Assembly: GCA_965644295.1 (NCBI GenBank)
Contig: CBFFRP010000271.1
Span: forward strand, 1 to 64,000
Direction: 5' to 3'
Source: Paraphysomonas bandaiensis
Lineage: Eukaryota; Chrysophyceae
Length of the DNA: 64,000 nt
The translations under genes were made by a program, and so were the position numbers. Below the pieces are notes generated by a model that ran no database searches, was not told the DNA's origin, and was given only the letters and a program-made list of their open reading frames with translations. Shown piece by piece: positions 12,001 to 22,686 of the stretch (positions are counted from its first letter, which is position 1; every line of letters begins with the position of its first letter).

Positions 12001-13391
12001 TGAACACGTAAACCTTAATTACTTTGTTGTACGAAACGTACTTTCAAGAAAGAAATAGAATAATTGGTTGCACACTATTTGCTCACTTCAATTGCACAAC
12101 ATAATATATGTCGTACATACAGCAGAACTCAACATAATGTGTTTTATAGTGTGTGTAAATACCAGCTATCGGGTTATTCTATATTACTCTGAGCTCTTTA
12201 TTGTATATGCTTATGTTTTTACATATTCTAGGTTTAAAACGATATAATTATCATGAATGTCGACTCTATGAATGAAGATCTACTGAATAAGATGATAGGC
12301 TTTCTATTGAAATATGCAATGATATAACAGAAACAGACAAAGAGATAACAGATAAGACTAGCAATGACGTAGAAGCAATGATGAGAACTATGATTGATGT
12401 TATCATTTACAGTAATTTCGTTGTACTTTACATTTAGCAGAGACCTAGAGTTAGAGATTCTGGTATCTCAAGAGTGGACAATAGACATACAGTATGTGCT
12501 TGTGGAGTATAGGCATGCAATGGTAGTGGAGTAGAGACATATCGTATGAGCTTGATTCAGTTATTGCAATAATACAGCAAATTTAAGGTCAATAAGTTAT
12601 GTTCTAAGTTTTAAGATACAAAATTCTAACTCAAGCTAAATTAAACGCATGCGTGATAGTTATAATTTCACAGTGTGGGAGATGGATGCACTGCCATTTC
12701 ATTATATCCAGTTACCAGACATTTCTATTGCTTGATTGCTATTATCATATATATATGTAGATGTCTTGCATGCATATCAATGTCATGATGAAGTCATTAC
12801 CTGGGCTATATTGATTGCAATATACGGCAATGTATAGTGAGCTACCTTAACAGTAACAATATTGATGAAAATTCAGTATATTGTTCCCTAGCTTCAGTTT
12901 CGAACATAATTAGCTTGTGGAATATCAGAGGAATAAAACCTACTGAACTGTATTTCTCCTTGAGCTATCTGGCAACAGATGTGAGTATCATATATCATAT
13001 ACAGGTATAGTACACACTTGACGTCAACAAAAACCGAGTCTACAAATGTCACTTTCACATGTGGAGATGATGTTTTCCTGTTAACTCACTTATTCCTCTA
13101 AAGCAGCAGAAGTTTTACATGAAAGTGCAACCTTCGGTGGTCAAGGGTAACCAATTCAGTTCATGGCCGGACAGTCACACTCATGCCACCATCGCAAAGC
13201 CTTGCATTATGAGGTGTAATGCAGCTGGGTCCATTTGTCTAGGTAATACTATCGTTTCTACTGAAGGTTATTCTACTTCTTACGACATAGTACGTAGTAT
13301 CTGCGTCTTATTAAGATTTGCTAAATTGTTACTGCCGTCTAACATAAATAAAACCCGACTTTTGTGAATGCATACCTTCAAAAATAGGTTA
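9096..13391. other. Gene-poor AT-rich region
   Basis: About 4.3 kb without a recognised gene. It contains many TA-rich runs and short AT palindromes (for example near 9268-9296, 10010-10050, 10260-10325, 10545-10630, 11105-11125). A family A core scrap lies at 9817-9850. A block at 11020-11070 (TTTCACCAGGTTGTGGTATTACCTCGACTTAT) matches 50987-51032, so it is another dispersed repeat. The longest open frames (75-82 codons near 9731, 11363 and 13119) resemble nothing I know. Confidence 0.55.
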
Positions 13392-15435
13392 AAAATCAGT
13401 TTACTCACAGAGGTCTACGTACGGTACGACGAACGAGATGTGGGAATTCGCTTTAGAGAACAAAAATATCACCATGTTGCCGACATAATTTCTACAGCAT
13501 GTATATATGCTTTTTGAAGCTTATGATAAGAACTTTCCAACCATATATGTAACTTTTAACAATATTCTATAGTTTTTAAGATAATCAATTTTTTAGGTTT
13601 TTATACATGCCCATAAAATTACGAAAATACAAAAAATAATTTTAAAAAGTAGCTGAAGTGCTAGTCAATGCTCTATACTATATGTATGCAACGTAATTTT
13701 AGCTAAAATTTAGTTTAAGGTACTTTGTTTTAAAAAGCGACCTCATGAAGCGGCTAAAAATCGAATAAATTTTAGCAACTAACTAGTTATATTTTTCACT
13801 ATACAACTAGTTCGAGAGCTTTATAGTGCGTATAAAGTAGTACTATTAGTATGTAGTTAGTTTAGGCACTATACTTATCATTAAAACTATGTAAAACTAA
13901 CTAAATGAAGTGAAAAACTAAAGCTAATTGAACTGTCTATTGTTACTTTTTATTCCAAGTAGTCGTCATTATCACCTTCTTGCCACACAGCACCTCATCG
14001 TCTCCCTTTACAACCAGATCGTCAACTTCTACATCAGCATCATCATCTTCGTACTTAGCTAAGTCTATAATATCAGAATACACACCCTACTCACGATATC
14101 TAACTTGTGATATTGCACGATCAATCTCATTCTTTGATTTCACTTAGTACTATATAAACACGAAGAAAACCCTCCAGTACATGTTTTCTTAAATCTGTCA
14201 TTGAACGCAAACCAACATACTTTCTAGCGACATACTGCTTTACATCCCTCCACAGTTGTAACTCAGGATGATACGGTGGAGTCCAATCATCGTCCACACA
14301 ATACTCAGACGCAGCATACCATATTCCTTCGTAATTGCGGTAAGTAACACCAGTCGTTCGCCTTTCCCTGACACTATTTCAGCAGCTGAGCCATATTCGT
14401 CGTCCTCGTGATACCATGTATACCCAAGGCTTCGGTTTCTATTAACGTCGATGTATACATACAAAAGCTGTTTGGGCTGTCCAATCCGAGTTGACGTAGT
14501 TCATGCGCTCGGTATATCTCGAATCAAAACTGCAATGAGGATGTTTAGTACCTTTGCTATCAACCCAATCTTTCCATAGGCTGTATAGCGTACTAACACC
14601 AATACCTAGGTATCCGCTTGCGCGATTCATCACCTCAGTTATACTCCTCACTTGGTCGCCAAAATAGTAGTCATGACGCATGTCACCAAATTAACCTCAA
14701 CGACATACTTATATCATCCATAGACAAAGTAGTATCACTGCAGCGACTAATGGGGCATGTAAATTCCAATGGGTCAGCCTTTGGCTCAGATGGAGTGAAG
14801 ATAGGGGCAGCATAGCGATGGGGTCTGTAGGGTTCTTACAGGCGGTCTCGGGTGTAATTTTAGGGTTCAAATCACCTAAACGATTGCGTCGATGAATCTC
14901 CTGCAATATTTTGGCCTTATTCTTTGATTATGTGGGTCTACTTTGCTTAATTCGAGGTGTAGTGGTCTCATTTACCACTATGTCTCCATCAGCCTCAGAG
15001 TCATCTTCAAGGGACTTCTTTCACAAAATAATTTTTTCCTCGACATCTAGGAGTGCCTGAGAGTAACGGAGGGTATGGTCAGGTAGCCGAGAGCATGCTC
15101 TACGATGTTATGCTATTTGGGGTCGTATGGCTTCAAGCTGAATATATTCTGCAGGTGGGAAGATCGTCCTCGAGTTTATTTGTTGCTCCAAAAACAACAT
15201 TTTTCATTTTTGAGTGCCCATATCTCACGACTCAGACATCATCACCATAGTCCAATACATATAATGAAATGTTCAGCATTTAATGAACTATTTCGTGTTG
15301 AAACCGCAGTATTTCGATTGCTAAAATGAAAAAGTTATGGAATTAAACATAAAAGACACTTTTTCGCGATTTTTTTCATGATTTTCTCTACAGCGAGTTC
15401 CCACATCTCGTAGCAGTACTTAGTAAACTGAAAAT
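13392..15435 (-). mobile_element. DNA transposon with terminal inverted repeats and decayed transposase
   Basis: The left end starts CAGTTTACT at 13397 and the right end finishes AGTAAACTG at 15430. The inner parts of the ends also match inversely: ACGAGATGTGGGAATTCGCT at 13435-13454 against its near complement at 15392-15411. The ends differ by an indel of about 15 nt between these two blocks. The element is 2,034 bp and is flanked by a 5-bp direct repeat AAAAT (13392-13396 and 15431-15435). The interior carries a broken minus-strand DDE transposase. Inverted ends plus target duplication support a cut-and-paste transposon. A 5-bp duplication is not what Tc1/mariner elements make (TA), so the family label is left open. 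Confidence 0.75.
13935..15010 (-). pseudogene. Broken DDE-type (IS630/Tc1-mariner-like) transposase
   Basis: Reading the minus strand, pieces appear in transposase order but in different frames. There is a basic N-terminal part (about 14880-14940), a helix-turn-helix-like segment (SITEVMNRASGYLGIGVSTL) at 14577-14636, then YxDVNRNRSLGYTWYHEDDE at 14391-14453. A DWTPPYHPELQLW segment follows at 14239-14277, matching the second-Asp/PPYHPxLNPIE region of DDE_3 transposases, and then an acidic C-terminal tail. Stops and frameshifts separate the pieces. The Glu/Asp third catalytic position is uncertain because the usual NPIE has become QLW. It is certainly inactive as read. Confidence 0.75.
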
Positions 15436-15632
15436 AAAGTGGCTGCTGTAGATATGTTTCAGTATTCCCGGGCCGGTGGTGGATATAGGTGGAGTGAATA
15501 AGGGCCGAGTGAGTTTAGTTTTCTGCTAGCACAAACTGCATAGGCTAGAATTACAAATAACTCCTGACTGCTGCCTTTGTTTTGCGATAAAGTGCTCGTG
15601 AAACAAAGTTTACTAATACTTAATTTGTAATC

Positions 15633-16205
15633 ATGGTATGCTTGATTGGTGTTTGTGGGTAGTTATTTTCTAAATGGAATTAATGTGCAGTTCATCTCAA
15701 AGAAAAACCGCATTGCGGTTTACTCCTACCTTTTCAAAGGTAAAGTGAAAGTATTGTTGCGTGTAGATGTGTATTAATATATATTTAGAGGGAACTCTTG
15801 TTGCTAAGAAGGACTACTGGTTGGGTGACCACTCTGAGGACATCCCTGTCAACAACCTTGAGGTGCTAAGTCTCATGAAGTCTTTCACCTCAAAGGGATA
15901 CACTAAGGAGACTTTCAACTGGCAGTACTACTATTATTATTTGACCAACGAAGGCATTGCGTACTTGAGAGAGTACCTTGCTCTCCCGTCTGATATTGTT
16001 CCTGCTACACTCAAGTCTGCTGCTCCCAAGCCCGGTCGTGGTGAGTGAGAGGTGTGACGAAGTTGTTTTGTTACTAATTACGTATTTCACAGACGGAATT
16101 GAAGGAGGTAAGGACAAGGGGTTCGCTGGGGGGGATTTCAACCCAGAGTTTTCTGGAGAGGGGGGGTTCGGTAGAGGACGCCGAAATGACGGGTACAGAG
16201 CATAA
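15633..16205 (+). CDS. RPS10: Small ribosomal subunit protein eS10
   Basis: Four exons give a 138-residue eS10. The exons are 15633-15635 (the ATG only), 15691-15739, 15789-16040 and 16093-16205. The introns are 55, 49 and 52 nt, all GT..AG, and the last has a TACTAAT branch site. Spliced product features are a KKNRIAVYSYLFK start, then LVAKKDY, YYYYLTNEGIAYLREYL and LPSDIVPATLK (the plectin/S10 winged-helix domain). The Gly/Arg-rich tail contains GGFGRGRR. Length is close to the usual 140-165 residues. It is a component of the 40S subunit near the mRNA entry and head region. The first intron falls directly after the initiation codon, a pattern common in ribosomal protein genes. Reading frame and phases close exactly. 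Confidence 0.95.
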
Positions 16206-17469
16206 GAACTAGCATATTTTTCTGCCTTGTCCTGTGTATTTATGAAGTAAGGGTATTAATCAGTCAGGAGAAATAATTAGGATCACGATATTTTGGTGTT
16301 GATACTACGCCTTTTTCAAATAAAGGTTTCTATAGTTATTGCCAAACTTTTGATGAGAACAACATCGGTTACGTTTTATTAGTAATATTTACAACGAGTA
16401 ATATTGTAAAGTATGTAGCGAGTAGTTTTACTTTAGCATATAATATTAAGAGTACTATAATAAAGGATTTTGCCTACTGTTGCGATTGCCTATGCTATAT
16501 GCGTTCACTACTTACAGGAGCATTACGTTATTACTAGCACATTTTCTTCATTTCTTTACTATCTGAACTCATATTACTTCTTCTAAGACACCTGTTCTGG
16601 TGTCACGACAAGGTATGTCTGGCAATTAGGACTATTGACTTTAGGTCATTTTATACAATAGATCGTTAAGAACTGTTATTTAGGTCGTAATGTCGTCACA
16701 CTAGCTAGATAAATTATTTTTATTGCATAGAAATTGTGCGTTGTCATGTAAAACATAATATCAACAGCATAATTTATATTTTTTTATGTCAACCACAGAT
16801 CAAAACTTCCATATCTTGAATCGTCATTATACTTTAGTTTGTTGAGTTCTGCTATATGAGAGCAATTGAAGGTATTTAAGTTATAACCGTTTCGAGTAGT
16901 ATACAGTTGTGTTAATTGTACTATGAGAATAAATGACAATAAGAATATAGAGTAGTGAAACGTAATATAGTTAGTAAAATCGTACGAGCAATAAGAGGTA
17001 GTAGAGATAACATGAAATTGGTGAATTATAAGAGATATTGATGATTATAATTTATAATTCTCAGTATTGAGTATAAGAAGTGTACCTTCAGTTGTTAAGT
17101 TAACACTTTTAATAAAATATCTAACTTTGATAAAGCTTCACAGTTATAGCTATATAATATTTTTGACTACGTATTACTGTTTTAACATTAACATTATTGC
17201 ATTATTGACTACGTATTCTACTGTTCTATCTTAGAGAAACATACTTATTCCAACAATCCCGCTCAATTTAAAAACGAGTAATCGTAATTGTACTGCAGCT
17301 ATATATTTCATCTAAATCTAGTCATATTATAGGATAAATAGTTGTGAAATAATCTTCATAAAGATACTGTGAACCTCACGCTTGCTGTGTATCACAGTTT
17401 TGTGGAATCCATACCGATTAAAGCACGCCCAAACCTCTCCTTGAGCGTTTCTTCTGATTCTCCTCTACT
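16206..17469. other. No recognised gene
   Basis: AT-rich downstream region of RPS10 with no open frame of note and no long repeat that I could match elsewhere in the window. Confidence 0.5.
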
Positions 17470-17720
17470 TCATTTGAAATTCTCCTCTTTCCCCCTGGAA
17501 TCATTTTTGTGTAATTTAAACAGCTTATATGATAGCGCTTTCGTAAGTATGTCGGCAGCCATGTCTTTTGTTCATACGACATGTAACACCCTGGCTGTTA
17601 GAAACTTGCTCACGACGTACCCAATGACACTTTATCTGAATGTGCTTAGATCGTTTGTTGTGGTAGACTGGGTTTTCGGACATATCTATAATGCAATCTT
17701 TCTGTTCACAAGGAATGTGT
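17465..17720 (-). pseudogene. Relic of Copia RNase H C-terminus
   Basis: The minus strand reads NPVYHNKRSKHIQIKCHWV from about 17674 downward. After a frameshift it continues MAADILTKALSYKLFKLH near 17500-17560. These are the last conserved blocks of Copia pol (NPxxHxRxKHIxIxxHxxRE and ADxLTKxL). The family differs from the young Copia at 53.9 kb, which reads LADLLTKPLGATNF there. The fragment begins outside and extends into the duplicated 1,330-bp segment, so the same relic recurs at 30088. Confidence 0.8.
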
Positions 17721-18434
17721 GTTGACTGCGTCGATGCTTCCTAGCTCTCGTAACAGCCCCCGTAGCCACGAGTGCTACTAGTCTTTTTTGCATTTCTGTA
17801 TTTTGCCTGATATGTGTCACGTTTCAAATTATGAACATAATATATATTATGTACGGCTCACAACCATCAATACTCCGCTGTGTATAGTAGCGCCAGTATC
17901 TCTGTTCTTCTGAATGTCCTCCAGTCCTCCACTTGAAGCGACCTCTCTGTTTTTTATAGATGTTTGGTTCACGAACAGAATCACTCGTAGTACGTTTTCT
18001 TCTGAACACATGAGATTTACATCGGCATCGACTAATACTTATTATAATATCTCCGCTAGCACAGCGGCATTAGCTATCTTTCTCCGGAGGCGCTTTCGTA
18101 TCTCCGTGTCTCCCGTAGATACTCTCTGCGAATTGATACTGTTAATACGTTCTAATACATTATTATATTATCCTCTACGATGACTCCCTCCTGTCTCTCA
18201 ACCACTCTAGTAGTTTTGTATCGTCAACGTAATAAGTCTTTATCTCAGCTGCCTATAATTACTGACGGTTTAAGGCTTCTGTGCTGTGTGAGTACTCGTA
18301 GCTCATCAATTTCTAAAATATATTCCTGAGAACAAGAAGAAATTTTCTCGTCCGTTAGAACAACATGTTGTACAGAAGTGACTACATACGCCTTTTCCTG
18401 GTGTTTTGGGGGATAAGTACCGGAGATAAACTAA
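17495..18434 (+). repeat. Duplicated segment, copy 1, left part
   Basis: These 940 bp recur with the same length and apparent near-identity at 30088-31027. Copy 1 continues after the Gypsy element at 26485-26878, while copy 2 is uninterrupted to 31417. The segment holds the Copia relic and the first bases of a family A repeat (GGGGGATAAGTACCGGAGATAAACTAA). The two copies are in direct orientation about 12.6 kb apart because of the Gypsy and LINE insertions. Confidence 0.9.
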
Positions 18435-19780
18435 TGTAAACCTGTGCAGGTTTAAAGCAGGTTTATAATCATCAGCACTATCTTCTATTTTATATGCTGG
18501 GCTGTGATATATAATTCTTTTGAAGAGTTATTATTATTACAGTTTGGATGTATACATATATATGCGTACATACTAACCTAGTTTCTCTCTTTCACCCACA
18601 CATATATGTATAGGTTGTGACCCTTCTACAGAATATATATATATGTTGTATCCTTACCCTAATATATGGTATATATGTGTACATGGCTCTATATTCAACC
18701 AGTGGCCTGTAAATGCACATATGTAGCTTCTACAATCACCTATAGTACGTAAACAGTGTACACGTGCTTTTCCTGCAATCAGTGGATGTGTCTGCGGCTT
18801 CTTTACCGTTATTATATGCCTCTGTGTGGTTCATATATCCATTTCCAATTACTGGTGGCTGAGGGTTGCCATAGACCGCCTCTGTCTGGAAGAAGGACCT
18901 GTATATCACCTGTCATGACTGTACGTACTGATTACATGATTTTACGGTACCTTCCATTCGATCATCACACTGTGTGGACCCTCGTACTGATGCTGCACAG
19001 TCAATATACTATATCGCCTCGTACTCTATATCGGCAATTGAAGAAGCAGTGGTCGTTAGCGAGTACAATGGTAATGCATCTCTGGACATATTGTTCAATT
19101 TTCACGATAATCTGCTCGCTTATAAGTATGTTCGGTATGTGTGCTGCAATCACATTAAGATGGCAGTTAGGAGCGAGCTGCATCTCCTCTCAGCAACCGC
19201 ACTGTATACCGTATACACTGTATATGATGTATTTGCAGTATTCCTCTATCGTATGTATGCGTCTATATCACTCGTAGGTATACAGTATCAGTATACTGTA
19301 CCCTACACTGTATAAATACAGGAAGCGAATACTGAACCAATGCTTTCCCTATTCTCAATGCTGATTGGTCGAGTGCCCATTATCGTTTAGATGAGCAGCA
19401 GTTGAGAGTGTATACGGCAGAGTCCATACATTAATGTGTAGAGTATGAAGAAGAAGAATTCTCCAAGAATATTCATAAATATCGTCACTCCTTCGCAGAA
19501 AATTTGGATTTAGTCACTGTGTGGCTGTCAACGCCCAAGCGCATCGTCATTCTTTTTAGTTAAGCTTGTTCTCTCTTTGTTGGTTGTTGTAGCTCGTCAC
19601 TTTTCTGTTTAGTACTGAACTGCATAGCTGGTGAGTTGTGCTTTAGTTTCTTGGGGTGCCGAGAAGCATTTAGTACTGCAGAAGTAGTATAGGTTAATAA
19701 TAAGCAACATTCTCTCTCTTAAAGCGAGTTTTAGCTTATTTAGAGTTTGGCTCTCAGGTCCCAACCTGAGTTCCATTGCA
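18435..19780 (+). repeat. Gypsy 5' LTR
   Basis: 1,346 bp, TGTAAACCTG...TTCCATTGCA. It is the same length as the 3' LTR. Two differences were noticed, near 19432 (C versus T) and 19469 (T versus C). Open frames of 173 and 113 codons inside it are identical in both LTRs and look like chance readings. A TATAAATAC run at 19312 is a candidate promoter element. Confidence 0.95.
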
Positions 19781-19821
19781 GTAAATTTACTTGGGTTAAA
19801 AGCCGGAAAATATTGTTAACA

Positions 19822-21192
19822 ATGGAAATTGACGAAGAAGACACTATAAAGACTCTTTTACAGTCTTTGGTTGTGAAAATGGACTTACAAGCGGATAGAT
19901 CTGCCGCACTCGAATCTAGACTCAGTATTTTGGAGGGCGAGCGCACTCTTGATAAAGATGATGAAAGGGATGATGGATCGCATGTTTCAGCAAGAGAAAG
20001 ACAATCAAGAAAGACACGATTCCAGAAAGACCTTGAAGATGTTTCTGCTGCAGAAGAGAAGCGAATGGTAGTGATCAACATGCCACCGCCAGACTTCAAG
20101 CACATATTCCTAGACTCTACTGACCTAGCGGATTTCTCCAATTTCTTGATTCAGTGGATGGAATGGGAGAGCACTTACAGCCTCAAACTAGAACCTCCAC
20201 GGATATTGTCAAAGCGACTACGAAGTTTGCTGATGCATAACCATGAAGTGTCTGAAGCAGATTTCTACAAGATGACTCCCACTGATTTCATGAAGCTAAT
20301 GGCCAAGGAGACCAAAGTCATGTCAAAGCGTGAGTTTGGGGATACCATGAGGCATGCACTTCGCTATATGAAGCCTCTAAATTGGGAAAAAGTTAATCCA
20401 GCGAATCACCAGCGATTCTATCAAGGTATCCTTAGGAGGAAGGATCTCTTTACGAAGGTTTTCCAAATATTGATGGAGAACAATAAAGAGTATTGTCCGG
20501 AGCTTAAGGGTAAGAAATATGGGCTGGCTCAAATATTTCTGGACCTCATTGCTCAAACTTACAATGAAAGCATTCTTGCGGAGATACCTGAGATAAATAG
20601 ATCTAATTACGTCAAGATCGATGATTTCATAGAAAAGTATGTAGAACAAGCGAAACACCACTATGAAGTAGCGTGCGGTATGAAACGGGTGCCTTATGTG
20701 GGTTCACAGTTCAGGAGTATCGACTCAACATCCAACGAAAGGGATCATTCAACCAAGAATGTGCAAAGGAAGGAAAGTGACAACAAACAAGGACTCAACA
20801 ACATGCATTACCACAATCAGGACGCAATGGATGGGGATGACGAAGAACTTGAGATTTCACCAGTGGTTGAAGTACCGGAGGAGTCTGATCTGGAGGCAAC
20901 TGATGAAGATGACGGTGATCTTCAAAGGAAAATGGATGATTTGCAACCTTGTTCGTCACATGATGAGACTGAGATGCGTCTATTGGCTATACCAGGAGAC
21001 AAGATGATCACCAGGGGATGTATCAATTTTGCAGTCTACGGTAATTGCTTCAAGGGCAGTGAATGCAGAAATGCGAAAGGTCATAATGAGGCATCAGCTA
21101 AAGAGACCAGGCAATGGTTAATGAAGAAGTTGGCCACGATTGAGAGAGAAGGATACCCCAAGGTCCTGAAGCGGGACCAGACCAGAGCCTGA
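19822..21192 (+). CDS. Gypsy gag
   Basis: 456 codons from the ATG at 19822, 41 nt downstream of the LTR; an upstream in-frame ATG at 19747 lies inside the LTR and is less likely. The protein has an acidic N-terminus with coiled-coil character, a helical capsid-like middle, and an acidic linker. Near the C-terminus there is a Cys/His motif CINFAVYGNCFKGSEC...H (C-x8-C-x5-C-x5-H), which resembles a CCCH finger more than the usual CCHC knuckle. It ends in TGA, after which the same frame stays open into pol. Confidence 0.88.
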   Translation: MEIDEEDTIKTLLQSLVVKMDLQADRSAALESRLSILEGERTLDKDDERDDGSHVSARERQSRKTRFQKDLEDVSAAEEKRMVVINMPPPDFKHIFLDSTDLADFSNFLIQWMEWESTYSLKLEPPRILSKRLRSLLMHNHEVSEADFYKMTPTDFMKLMAKETKVMSKREFGDTMRHALRYMKPLNWEKVNPANHQRFYQGILRRKDLFTKVFQILMENNKEYCPELKGKKYGLAQIFLDLIAQTYNESILAEIPEINRSNYVKIDDFIEKYVEQAKHHYEVACGMKRVPYVGSQFRSIDSTSNERDHSTKNVQRKESDNKQGLNNMHYHNQDAMDGDDEELEISPVVEVPEESDLEATDEDDGDLQRKMDDLQPCSSHDETEMRLLAIPGDKMITRGCINFAVYGNCFKGSECRNAKGHNEASAKETRQWLMKKLATIEREGYPKVLKRDQTRA

Positions 21193-21222
21193 CTGGTAGG
21201 AGGCGTCTCCGGCACTCACCAG
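21190..21222 (+). promoter_or_regulatory. Candidate stop-codon readthrough element between gag and pol
   Basis: The gag stop is TGA followed directly by CTG, a UGA-CUN context known to be leaky. Right after it, CTGGT (21193-21197) can pair with ACCAG (21218-21222). Inside that, GGAG (21199-21202) pairs with CTCC (21207-21210) around a GCGT loop. The frame is open from 21193 through protease, so one readthrough event would give gag-pol. Function is inferred from sequence only. Confidence 0.6.
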
Positions 21223-22686
21223 GATAATGAAAACATACTTGCGAACCCTGATGAGTCGAAGATGCCTCCACATGAGTTATGTGCCATTGTGGGGGATTTG
21301 GTGAGAAATTTTCAAGCTACCCCGGACATGGTGCATTTTAATGGACAGCTGTTAAGCAGCAATTTTGATAATAATGGTGTAATGTCAGGTAATATTAGAG
21401 TTCTGTTCGACACTGGAGCCCTGTGTGCGAATTACATCAGTAAGAGAATTTTTGAAAAAATAAGAGAACAACTAGAGAACAAGAGAATTATTAAAAAGAA
21501 TTTGAAGATCGGGCTGGCTGACAACAAGACAAGACTTGAAAGTGATACAACAATCCAATTAGACATGAAGATATCGAGTGAACAGCAAGATATTATATAC
21601 TCCGGAGATTTCGTTGTCCTTGAGATGCTACAAAACGAAGTCATCATAGGTATGCCGGCGATTCTTGGAGAACTATGGCAGTTCTTTAAATCAGAAGTTG
21701 AGGCAGTTAGGACCGAGAATATGCATTTACCAGAGTTGCAGACTTTGCATGTGTCAGACGTCGAACAATACCTACAGCCGTGGAGTTTTTCATCAGCAGA
21801 AGAAGCTTCTGAAGAAAAGGATAACCCTCTGCCTACGAGTTTTGGGGATGTGTCACTATTTCTGGGTAAATCGCGAGAAGATGCAATCAGTGAGTTTATA
21901 AGTATGTTCGAGGACCATATTGACCCTGAATTTCGAAAATCCACTAAAGTTGAAGAACTTCTACGTGGGAAAGGCGTGAATGCTTTTGTACCGGAGAAGT
22001 GGACAGGTATGAAGGGGATCGAGCCATTGGATATAAAATTTAGAGAGGATCTACCCCACCGACTGAAACCAAAGGCACGACCTATCAATCCTAGGCTCTA
22101 TGAGGCTACTGAACAAGAGTTTATGCGTCTGAGAGGGTATATTTACGTAAAAAGTTCATCACCCTGGGCTTCATGTCTCACAGTGGCCCCTAAGGCGACT
22201 AAGCCGTTTATCAGACTATGTGGTGACTATCGAATCATCAATAAATATATGGAGATCCCACATTACTATATTCCGAATGTGCGTCATCAGCTGGATCGTA
22301 TTATTGAGTATGAAATCTTCCTAGACATTGATCTAACGAACGCATTCCACCAGATACCCGTGACTGAGCAAACCTCGGCCAAACTATCGATTCAGACCCC
22401 ATGGGGTCAATTCCAGCCGTTATATGTTCCTGAGGGTATAGGACCGGGCAGTGGAAAGCTTCAACAAACTATTATGGAATTATTTGGTGATTTTGACTGG
22501 GCTATATGTCTGTTCGACAACGTTTTAATATTGGCAAAGGATTATGATGATGCGTATAGGAAGCTCGACTTGTTCCTTGATCGTTGCATTGAACACAGCG
22601 TTGTATTGAAATTTGCTAAGACATGGTTAGGGAAAAGAGAAGTTCATTTTTTGGTTACAATTGCAGACATCATTCTTATGAGTTGA
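21193..22686 (+). CDS. Gypsy pol, part 1: protease and most of reverse transcriptase
   Basis: Open in the gag frame from the codon after the TGA; the first ATG is at 21262. The retropepsin site is VLFDTGALCANYI near 21402-21440. RT motifs follow: KARPIN, SPWASCLTVAPK, RLCGDYRIINKY, FLDIDLTNAFHQI and WGQFQ. At the catalytic box the sequence is LFDNVLILA, where most RTs have YxDD, so the second Asp is Asn. The frame ends at TGA 22684-22686 after passing into the wrong frame at a T-run near 22647. Confidence 0.85.
   Translation: MVGGVSGTHQDNENILANPDESKMPPHELCAIVGDLVRNFQATPDMVHFNGQLLSSNFDNNGVMSGNIRVLFDTGALCANYISKRIFEKIREQLENKRIIKKNLKIGLADNKTRLESDTTIQLDMKISSEQQDIIYSGDFVVLEMLQNEVIIGMPAILGELWQFFKSEVEAVRTENMHLPELQTLHVSDVEQYLQPWSFSSAEEASEEKDNPLPTSFGDVSLFLGKSREDAISEFISMFEDHIDPEFRKSTKVEELLRGKGVNAFVPEKWTGMKGIEPLDIKFREDLPHRLKPKARPINPRLYEATEQEFMRLRGYIYVKSSSPWASCLTVAPKATKPFIRLCGDYRIINKYMEIPHYYIPNVRHQLDRIIEYEIFLDIDLTNAFHQIPVTEQTSAKLSIQTPWGQFQPLYVPEGIGPGSGKLQQTIMELFGDFDWAICLFDNVLILAKDYDDAYRKLDLFLDRCIEHSVVLKFAKTWLGKREVHFLVTIADIILMS

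Noticed and set aside
17824-18183. Frames of 61 and 89 codons, repeated at 30417-30776
   Set aside because: Their repetition comes from the segment duplication. The region is decayed Copia flank with no conserved protein.
18756-19315. 173- and 113-codon frames in the Gypsy LTR
   Set aside because: Identical frames exist in both LTRs only because the LTRs are duplicates. No domain is visible and the sequence is AT-rich promoter-like DNA.
19781-19805. Gypsy primer-binding site at TTGGGTTAAAAGCC
   Set aside because: It starts 10 or more nt from the LTR and I could not match it to a specific tRNA 3' end. A half-tRNA (Lys anticodon arm) or self-priming remains possible but unsupported.
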